Below are positions 1-5,314 of a stretch of 8,426 bases of DNA, piece after piece. The stretch comes from Bacteroidetes bacterium 4572_112 (lineage in GTDB: Bacteria; Bacteroidota; Bacteroidia; Bacteroidales; UBA1556): NCBI GenBank assembly GCA_002254285.1, contig NIUZ01000063.1, positions 1 through 8,426 on the forward strand, written 5' to 3'. Below the pieces are notes generated by a model. That model was not told the DNA's origin, made no database searches, and saw only the letters and a program-made list of their open reading frames with translations. How positions within the stretch are numbered: the first letter of the stretch is position 1; each line of letters begins with the position of its first letter. The position numbers and the translations under genes were made by a program.

Positions 1-339
1 TTCTTTCCAAATACCCATTATGGAAGAATCTTTTCCGTCAATATTCAATATATAAGTCCCTTCGCCCGACATTTTACCCTTATACCATTCGCCAATATAA
101 ATTTCGCCTGTTGACCAAACATATTTACCCACACCATGAGGCAGGCCTTTCTTAAAACTACCCTTATAGGAATCTATTCCCTTGGCAAAACCCTCACCAC
201 TAGCAAGGCCACGACGTATATTACCTGTATATTCTCCTTTAAGGTCTTTATCCAGCACAGAGGTAGTATCTTGCGAACTAGCTGACAGAGTAGTCGTCAA
301 TAATCCGATGAAAATTAGTAGTTTGAGAATTTTATTCAT
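1..339 (-). CDS. Secreted MORN-repeat protein, N-terminal part (runs off the window)
   Basis: Translating the minus strand from the ATG at 339-337 gives 113 open codons to the window edge, so the C-terminus is missing. Residues 1 to about 22 form a signal peptide: MNKI, then a hydrophobic stretch LLIFIGLLTTTLSA, then SSQ. From about residue 37 come three MORN-type repeats (Y-x-G-x(4)-G-x(3)-G-x-G pattern), visible as GEYTGNIRRGLASGEG, SYKGSFKKGLPHGVGKY and IYIGEWYKGKMSGEGTY. MORN repeats form beta-hairpin arrays that bind proteins or membranes and do not identify an enzymatic function. The signal peptide places the protein in the periplasm or on the envelope. A heptad repeat array begins about 9 bases upstream of the start codon. 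The specific role is unknown. The reading frame and repeat type are clear. Confidence 0.85.
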   Translation of the reverse strand, partial: MNKILKLLIFIGLLTTTLSASSQDTTSVLDKDLKGEYTGNIRRGLASGEGFAKGIDSYKGSFKKGLPHGVGKYVWSTGEIYIGEWYKGKMSGEGTYILNIDGKDSSIMGIWKE

Positions 340-347
340 AATTATAT

Positions 348-389
348 GGTATTAGTTATCGGTAATCAGTAATTGGTAATCAGTTGGCT
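348..389. repeat. Short heptad repeat array upstream of the MORN gene
   Basis: Six 7-bp units lie in phase. On the plus strand they are GGTATTA, GTTATCG, GTAATCA, GTAATTG, GTAATCA and GTTGGCT. On the minus strand they read as ACTGATT, ACCAATT, ACTGATT, ACCGATA and ACTAATA. The array sits directly upstream of the MORN protein start and would be in its 5' leader if the promoter lies further upstream. Two further ACT-initial heptads (ACTCATA, ACTTATT) occur at 487-500 on the plus strand. Function unknown. Confidence 0.6.
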
Positions 390-438
390 ATAATCTTACA
401 TTTATTGATTGCGTTAGACCTTTGATAGCTCAGTGTTG

Positions 439-469
439 AGTGGTATGTGCAAAATTTGCACATACCACT
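439..469. repeat. 31-base perfect palindrome (15-bp arms, 1-base centre)
   Basis: The left arm AGTGGTATGTGCAAA (439-453) is the exact reverse complement of 455-469, around a single A at 454. As RNA it would form a stable hairpin. Neither strand has a T-run after it, so it does not look like a standard intrinsic terminator. It lies between the IS256 remnant and the MORN gene. It could be an operator, a REP-like mobile palindrome or a processing hairpin. The symmetry is certain; the role is not. Confidence 0.6.
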
Positions 470-538
470 TATTCATATAATTCGTAACTCATAACTTATT
501 TATTAAAACAATACTCTAAATGATATTCTAAAAATTAA

Positions 539-667
539 GACTATCCGCTAAAGTGTGTAAACTCAAAATTAAGCACCTTTCAATTAAGGGTTAATTCGGT
601 CTTCAAATATAGCTATAAATTGGCTAAGAATGATCCCCCAGTTTCTAATTGGCTTATTCCATTTCCT
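539..667 (-). mobile_element. IS256-family insertion sequence remnant: transposase C-terminus plus terminal repeat
   Basis: In a minus-strand frame different from the overlapping HNH frame, bases 667 to 584 encode an open 27-codon stretch ending in TAA. It contains KWNKPIRNW, then GIILSQFIAIFEDRINP. This matches the typical C-terminal end of Transposase_mut (IS256-family) proteins, which finish with a K-W-x-x-P-I-x-N-W segment and a Q-x-x-I-x-F-x-x-R segment. Further 3', 539-563 contains CTAAAGTGTGTAAACTC, which resembles the terminal inverted repeat of such elements, so the IS end is placed near 539. In-frame upstream sequence hits a stop at once (TAG across 679-677), so everything 5' of the last codons is gone and the element is dead. 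The transposase match is recognised by eye; the exact outer edge is approximate. Confidence 0.7.
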
Positions 668-1260
668 ATTAACCCCCTATCAAATGCTCTATCATATAAA
701 TTGTTTAAACAAATTCCATTTGATGGATTAAGTCTATTACTTTCATCTTCTGACCAAGGCTTAATATGACTTGCAACTAATAAGGTTGGTATATCAATTC
801 TAGAAATAGCGCATTTAGAATTATAATTAGATAAAACAATCCTTCTAAACAAGTTTTGATTAACCCTTGTCTGTACAACCCTTTCTTTTGTATATCCGTC
901 AAACTGATTAATATCAAATAAATCTTCTTTATACTTGTCTTCAATACTAAGTCCTTCAAATTTTGCAAGAATCTTTTCACTTTCATACATTAATTGCTCA
1001 CTATCATCAATATATTTATCAAAAATAGGTTTACATTGTTTTTTTTCTCCCTGTAAACCTTTAACTCCTCTATTCTTATGAAACGGGTCAACAGATGCGA
1101 AATTAACAAGACGCATAGCAATAGCTGAGGTGGTTCTGTTTACAAGACTAGCAATCTCAATAACCTCCACTGTTCTTGAATGTATTTTACCAAACAGAAG
1201 CTTTAAATACAAATTAAAAACAATTATTAATTCATCTTGTGTCCAAATTCTTCTTTTCAT
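613..1260 (-). CDS. HNH endonuclease, C-terminally truncated and fused to IS256 remnant (probable pseudogene)
   Basis: This is a 215-residue frame from the ATG at 1260. The N-terminal region (residues 5-70: W-x-x-D-E-L, NLYLKLLFGKIH, ASLVNRTTSAIAMRLVNFASVDP, RGVKGL) is the conserved front half of a family of HNH endonucleases found near restriction and defence genes. The HNH_2-type nuclease region follows at about 140-198. It has C150, ASH165IKPW, N181GICLN and LYDRAFDRGLI; Tyr189 stands where many relatives have His. Homologues as I recall them continue for several tens of residues beyond the FDRGLI motif. Here family-like sequence stops at Ile198. Residues 199-215 (GNGISQLETGGSFLANL) are out-of-frame IS256 transposase sequence. 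Loss of the end of the nuclease fold probably inactivates it, though the core HNH residues remain. It stands alone, with no methylase or partner visible. Confidence 0.75.
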   Translation of the reverse strand: MKRRIWTQDELIIVFNLYLKLLFGKIHSRTVEVIEIASLVNRTTSAIAMRLVNFASVDPFHKNRGVKGLQGEKKQCKPIFDKYIDDSEQLMYESEKILAKFEGLSIEDKYKEDLFDINQFDGYTKERVVQTRVNQNLFRRIVLSNYNSKCAISRIDIPTLLVASHIKPWSEDESNRLNPSNGICLNNLYDRAFDRGLIGNGISQLETGGSFLANL

Positions 1261-1271
1261 AATGAAACAAC

Positions 1272-1311
1272 TTTTAAAATACTAAACCAATATAGTTATA
1301 TTATTTTAAAA
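1272..1311. repeat. Nested AT-rich inverted repeats upstream of the HNH start
   Basis: TTTTAAAAT (1272-1280) is mirrored by ATTTTAAAA (1303-1311). Inside them AATATA (1289-1294) and TATATT (1297-1302) flank GT. The shared dyad lies about 12-50 bases upstream of the HNH ATG, where an operator could sit. In such AT-rich DNA this may be chance. Confidence 0.3.
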
Positions 1312-1394
1312 ACATTATTATTCTTGTTTATTAAATACTACCTTAATAAAATAAGTGAATTCTATTAGCAATTTATTGATTTAGAGTTATTACC

Positions 1395-1402
1395 CAAAGA
1401 TA
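1395..1402 (-). promoter_or_regulatory. Possible -7 box for the HNH gene
   Basis: On the minus strand this reads TATCTTTG, an exact match to the Bacteroidota -7 consensus TAnnTTTG. It lies about 135 bases upstream of the HNH ATG. No clear TTTG (-33) partner is seen at the usual distance, so it is weak. Confidence 0.25.
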
Positions 1403-1507
1403 AATATTATTAATATATCTTAAATAAATCACAATACTTATTTATTAACACATTATATTACCATAAACCAAAAAGTAGTTATCCAGTAAACCCCAAACAA
1501 CCTCTCT

Positions 1508-1612
1508 CCTGAGGACTGAAGACTGAGGACTAATTACTGAAGACTGAGGACTGCTTACTGAAGACTGAGGACTGCTTACTGAAGACTGAGGACTGAAGAC
1601 TGAAGACTGAAC
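1508..1612. repeat. Heptad tandem repeat array, 15 units in phase
   Basis: From 1508 to 1612 the plus strand divides without interruption into 7-bp units. All begin ACT except the first, CCTGAGG. The units are ACTGAAG, ACTGAGG, ACTAATT and ACTGCTT variants, ending in ACTGAAC. A 21-bp higher-order unit (ACTGAAG, ACTGAGG, ACTGCTT) repeats at 1536, 1557 and 1578. The array lies between priA and the HNH gene and has no coding potential. It resembles in form the short tandemly repeated heptamers described in cyanobacteria. Function unknown. Confidence 0.85.
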
Positions 1613-1630
1613 TATCCAAACCAATACCGG

Positions 1631-1694
1631 GTGAAGTGAATTCTTGTTTTATTCATAAATCACTTCACTATTCTCCCCTCACTATTCACCTTTA
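1631..1694. repeat. Small hairpin plus second heptad group downstream of priA
   Basis: GTGAAGTGA (1631-1639) is the reverse complement of TCACTTCAC (1660-1668), giving a 9-bp stem with a 20-base loop just past the priA stop. The right arm runs into heptads ACTATTC (1667), TCCCCTC, ACTATTC (1681) and ACCTTTA. A priA transcript reading leftward would form the hairpin, but no T-run follows. It may weakly protect or end the mRNA. Confidence 0.4.
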
Positions 1695-1696
1695 TT

Positions 1697-4177
1697 CTAC
1701 ATCGGATCCACATCAGGTTGTATCAATATTGAACGAAATTGTTTTACTTTAAACATATCGTCATTGGCATCGATAATTATCTGTTTCACTGCTGAATGCG
1801 AGGCTGACACTTCAAATTTTATAAGTACATTTTTAATAAAATAATTCTTTATTCTGGCAACCATAGGATATTCTGGGCCTAAAACTCTAGCTCCCAATTT
1901 AGGGCGCAACAGGTTTACATAATGCTCAGCTCCAGCATTTAGTACTGAATAATCACGGTGTTTTAATGAGATTCTAATAATACGATAAAATGGAGGATAT
2001 TTAAAATTTACACGTTCTTCCATCTGACTTTTGTACATGCTCGTAAAGTCATTATTAACCACATCAAGTATAACAGCATGGTAAGGTTGCGATGTTTGAA
2101 TTATCACCTTACCCCTTTTATATTTTCTACCAGAGCGACCACTCACTTGAGTTAACTGCTGAAAAGACCGCTCAAAAGCTCTAAAATCGGGATAAAAAAG
2201 TCCATTATCGGCATTCAATACTCCAACTAAGCTCACATTATCAAAATCCAAACCCTTGGTTACCATTTGAGTACCAACAAGAATATCTATTTTTCTATCC
2301 TGAAAATCATTGATTATTTGCAGATAAGCATTTTTGGAGCGAGTAGTATCCAAGTCCATACGTTTAACTACAGCATTTGGGAAAAATATCGGCATTTCTT
2401 CCTCTATTTTTTCTGTTCCAAAACCTTTCATTTCTAGCTTTCGACCTCCACAATTTGGGCATACAGAAGGTACCTCTTTTGCTTGTCCGCAATAATGACA
2501 TTTTAATCTATTCAAACCCTTATGATAGGTCAAACTCACATCACAATTATTGCATTCGGGAGTCCACTGACAGCTATCGCAAACCAATCGCAAACTAAAA
2601 CCACGCCTATTTTGGAACAGAATAATCTGCTCCTTTTTCTCCAAAGCTTCAGTAATACTATCAATCAAATATTTCGAAAGATGAGAATTCATCTCCTTTT
2701 TCTTACGAGCTTCTACAATATCAACTACCTCAATGGCAGGCATATTCACTTTAGAATAGCGCTCATTAAGCTCCACCAAGCCATATTTATTTTTTCTTCC
2801 TCTATAGTAAGATTCTAAAGAAGGAGTTGCTGAGCCCAATATGGTTTTTGCTCCATGCAAACTTGCAAGCACTATTGCAGCATCACGAGCATTATAGCGT
2901 GGTGCCGGGTCAAACTGCTTATAAGAAGTATCGTGTTCCTCATCCACTATCACAAGGCCTAGATTGGTAAACGGAAGAAAAATTGACGACCTAGCTCCAA
3001 TAATTATTTTGTATTGATTTTCCGATTCAGTGGCAACTCTATGCCAAACTTCCACCCTTTCATTATTTCCATACCTACTATGATAGTAGCCCAACTGCTC
3101 ACCAAAATACTGTCGCAAACGATTAATTATCTGAGCTGTAAGAGCAATCTCTGGAATAAGAAATAATATTTGCTTGCCTTGGGCAATATATTTTTCAATA
3201 ATCTTTATATAAATTTCCGTTTTTCCACTTCCAGTAACACCATGCAATAGGCATATTTCTTTATCTTCAAAACTGCTTTCTATTTCATCCTTAGCCTTTT
3301 GCTGAGCCTCAGATAGAATAATTGAATCAATGCTTTTTATGGACGAAAAATCTTTAATTCGTGATTGACTTTTCTGATATATCTCAAGCACACCTTTCTC
3401 TACCAACGAGTTTAAAATTGAAGCCGATACATTACTATTCTTTAATAAAACAGACTTGCTAACCTCCACTTTCTCCTTGGTGAAGAATTTTGAATATTGC
3501 AAAAATGCTAAAAGAAGTTCAAGCTGTTTAAATGCCTTCTTTTCCAGAATATTTGTAATCTTTTCAAGCTCTTTATTATCATTATAGAGGTCAGCTAATC
3601 GCACATAAGATTCTAATTTTGGACGAAATTTATTCTTAATTTCCTCTTCAGGGAGCACACACCTTTTCTCTATCAAAGTTTTCACCAAAGGCATAATCTT
3701 TTGCATTTCTACAATCTTACTTACCTCTGTTAAAGTTAATTCCTTATTAAGTTCAAGAGCTTGAATTATTAAAAATTCTTTTTCATTTAGTATATCATAA
3801 TTCTCGTCAAATTCGGGATGCAATACCAATTTTGATTCACTAGCCATTTTCAAAGCTGAAGGCAGCGCAGCATTCATAACCTCTCCTCTATGAGCAAGAT
3901 AGTACTCTGCAAGCCAAGTCCAAAATCTTAATTGATAATTATTTACAATTGGTTTTTCGTCAAGAATATTTAGAATATATTTTACGGAATTTGCTTCGGG
4001 TAAGCGTTGATGAATCTCTACAATAATACCAGAATATAGCTTCCGCTTGCCAAATTGCACAACTACACGCTTGCCAATTTCCACATAGTCGTTATAATCA
4101 AAAGGCACACGGTATGTAAAGCTCTTTGCTAGAGGCAATGGCAGCAATACTTCCACAAAAAGAGTAATACGTTCCAA
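1697..4177 (-). CDS. priA: Primosomal protein N' (replication restart helicase PriA)
   Basis: PriA is an ATP-dependent 3'-5' DNA helicase that recognises stalled forks and reloads the replicative helicase. The 826-residue protein shows the full family layout. The N-terminal 3'-DNA-binding domain covers about 1-110 (LLPLPLAKSFTYRVP; GKRVVVQFGKRKLYSGI). Walker A is GVTGSGKT at 313-320, DEEH is at 412-415, and motif III is GSATPS at 448-453. Eight zinc-binding cysteines are all present (533, 536, 542, 545, 560, 563, 573, 576). GTQMVTKGLDF lies at 635-645 and the arginine-finger motif QVSGRSGR at 677-684. It is longer than the 732-residue E. coli protein because of an insert at about 110-280, between the DNA-binding domain and the helicase. 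The start is TTG (4177-4175): no ATG lies between it and the upstream in-frame stop, and it gives the expected N-terminus. A GTG at codon 8 is the alternative. A terminator separates it from pfkA, so it is transcribed on its own. Confidence 0.97.
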   Translation of the reverse strand: MERITLFVEVLLPLPLAKSFTYRVPFDYNDYVEIGKRVVVQFGKRKLYSGIIVEIHQRLPEANSVKYILNILDEKPIVNNYQLRFWTWLAEYYLAHRGEVMNAALPSALKMASESKLVLHPEFDENYDILNEKEFLIIQALELNKELTLTEVSKIVEMQKIMPLVKTLIEKRCVLPEEEIKNKFRPKLESYVRLADLYNDNKELEKITNILEKKAFKQLELLLAFLQYSKFFTKEKVEVSKSVLLKNSNVSASILNSLVEKGVLEIYQKSQSRIKDFSSIKSIDSIILSEAQQKAKDEIESSFEDKEICLLHGVTGSGKTEIYIKIIEKYIAQGKQILFLIPEIALTAQIINRLRQYFGEQLGYYHSRYGNNERVEVWHRVATESENQYKIIIGARSSIFLPFTNLGLVIVDEEHDTSYKQFDPAPRYNARDAAIVLASLHGAKTILGSATPSLESYYRGRKNKYGLVELNERYSKVNMPAIEVVDIVEARKKKEMNSHLSKYLIDSITEALEKKEQIILFQNRRGFSLRLVCDSCQWTPECNNCDVSLTYHKGLNRLKCHYCGQAKEVPSVCPNCGGRKLEMKGFGTEKIEEEMPIFFPNAVVKRMDLDTTRSKNAYLQIINDFQDRKIDILVGTQMVTKGLDFDNVSLVGVLNADNGLFYPDFRAFERSFQQLTQVSGRSGRKYKRGKVIIQTSQPYHAVILDVVNNDFTSMYKSQMEERVNFKYPPFYRIIRISLKHRDYSVLNAGAEHYVNLLRPKLGARVLGPEYPMVARIKNYFIKNVLIKFEVSASHSAVKQIIIDANDDMFKVKQFRSILIQPDVDPM

Positions 4178-4214
4178 AGTGATAAAATAATTTATTTACA
4201 GATTGCTAAAGTAT

Positions 4215-4258
4215 AAAAAAACCGTTATTGAATTTTATAATAAAACTCAATAACGGCT
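4215..4258 (-). terminator. Rho-independent terminator of pfkA
   Basis: Read on the minus strand, the stem CCGTTATTGA (4256-4247) pairs with TCAATAACGG (4231-4222). The inner A/T part of the loop can pair further, and flanking AA/TT extends the base. A run of seven T's (4221-4215) follows at once. It begins 26 bases after the pfkA stop, so it ends the rlmL-pfkA transcript before priA. Confidence 0.9.
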
Positions 4259-4283
4259 TCTAAAATTACTTTCATTCTATAAC

Positions 4284-5273
4284 TTATATAGAAAGTACAC
4301 GAGCAAGTCGTAGCAATTCAGGATTTATTTCGCTATTTTCTTTAATAGCTTTTTCAAGAGGTACATATACAGCTTTATTATTCTGAATACCAACCATTAA
4401 GTTGTTCTTTCCTAAAAATAAAGCCTCCACAGCATGAAATCCTAATCTACTTGCCAAAAGTCTATCGGCAAGAGAAGGAGCTCCACCCCTTTGAACGTGG
4501 CCCAATACGGTAACACGAGTATTATAAGTATTATCTATTTCCTTAACCTTACGAGCTATTTCGTATGCTCCACCACTATCATCACCCTCGGCAACGATAA
4601 TAATTCCTGAAGTTTTACCTTTCTTAAGATTAGTTTTAAGAGTGATCTTCAAGTCATTAACAGTAGTTTCAACCTCTGGAATTAGAATACCTTCAGCACC
4701 GGTAGCAATACCTGTATTAAGAGCAATAAACCCAGCATCACGACCCATTACCTCAACAAAAAACAATCTATTATGAGAGTCAGCAGTATCTTTTAATCTG
4801 TCAATTGCCTCCACAACAGTATTCATTGCTGTATCGTACCCTATAGTAGCATCAGAACCATAAAGGTCGTTATCAATTGTACCCGGAATTCCAATAATTG
4901 GAATATTATATTCAGAAGCAAAAATCTGTGCTCCAGTAAAAGTACCATCTCCACCAATAGCAACAAGAGCCTCTATTTCATGCTCTTGAAGGTTTTCATA
5001 GGCTTTTTTTCTACCCTCTTTGGTCTTGAATTCCATGCTTCGAGCCGACTTCAAAATAGTTCCACCTCTTTGCAAAATATTACTCACATCATGAGATTCT
5101 AGTCTCACAAAATCATTATAAATCATCCCATCATAACCGCGCAAAACACCATATACCTCAGCGCCATATGTTATGGCTGTGCGTACAACAGCACGGATTG
5201 CAGCATTCATTCCTGGAGCATCTCCTCCAGATGTAAATACCGCTATTTTTTTAATTTTCTTAGCTTTCGTCAT
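4284..5273 (-). CDS. pfkA: ATP-dependent 6-phosphofructokinase
   Basis: It phosphorylates fructose 6-phosphate to fructose 1,6-bisphosphate, the committed step of glycolysis, in the cytoplasm. The 329-residue protein is close to the usual bacterial length of about 320. Motifs, numbered from the ATG, are GGDAPGMN (16-23, ATP site), GGDGT (107-111), PGTIDND (130-136, catalytic Asp134), EVMGR (174-178) and GHVQRGG (258-264). A Gly follows GGD, where PPi-dependent enzymes have Asp, which indicates ATP as the donor. The ATG at 5273-5271 is preferred. The open frame extends only two codons further, to a TTG at 5279, and no Shine-Dalgarno sequence decides between them. It follows the methyltransferase gene by 41 bases on the same strand without a terminator, so they are probably co-transcribed. 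A strong terminator follows. Nothing is missing from the catalytic set. Confidence 0.96.
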   Translation of the reverse strand: MTKAKKIKKIAVFTSGGDAPGMNAAIRAVVRTAITYGAEVYGVLRGYDGMIYNDFVRLESHDVSNILQRGGTILKSARSMEFKTKEGRKKAYENLQEHEIEALVAIGGDGTFTGAQIFASEYNIPIIGIPGTIDNDLYGSDATIGYDTAMNTVVEAIDRLKDTADSHNRLFFVEVMGRDAGFIALNTGIATGAEGILIPEVETTVNDLKITLKTNLKKGKTSGIIIVAEGDDSGGAYEIARKVKEIDNTYNTRVTVLGHVQRGGAPSLADRLLASRLGFHAVEALFLGKNNLMVGIQNNKAVYVPLEKAIKENSEINPELLRLARVLSI

Positions 5274-5314
5274 AATCAATTATTAATATAATCCTATTTA
5301 AAGATTATTGTACT

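Larger units (their letters stand above)
1261..1696. other. Non-coding gap of 436 bases between priA and the HNH gene
   Basis: No credible gene is seen on either strand. The part next to the HNH gene (1261-1500) is very AT-rich and holds nested inverted repeats and a possible promoter box. The part next to priA (1508-1694) is made almost entirely of heptad repeats and a small hairpin. No terminator with a T-run is evident after priA. Confidence 0.7.

Noticed and set aside
604..611. Minus-strand TATATTTG, an exact -7 box match, as a possible MORN promoter
   Set aside because: It lies within the transposase remnant codons for A-I-F-E, about 265 bases from the MORN start. Sequence conservation for the protein explains it better.
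777..986. 69-codon minus-strand open frame
   Set aside because: It lies wholly inside the HNH frame in another register and has no recognisable features.
1508..1612. CRISPR array
   Set aside because: The units are 7 bp with no spacers and no cas genes nearby. It is a simple tandem repeat.
2377..2818. Plus-strand open frames of 73 and 98 codons
   Set aside because: Both are antisense to the conserved zinc-binding and helicase part of priA, with no promoter or family resemblance.
5280..5314. Small inverted repeat ATAATC/GATTAT between rlmL and pfkA as a terminator
   Set aside because: It has only six A/T-rich pairs and no T-run. The short gap and shared strand favour co-transcription.
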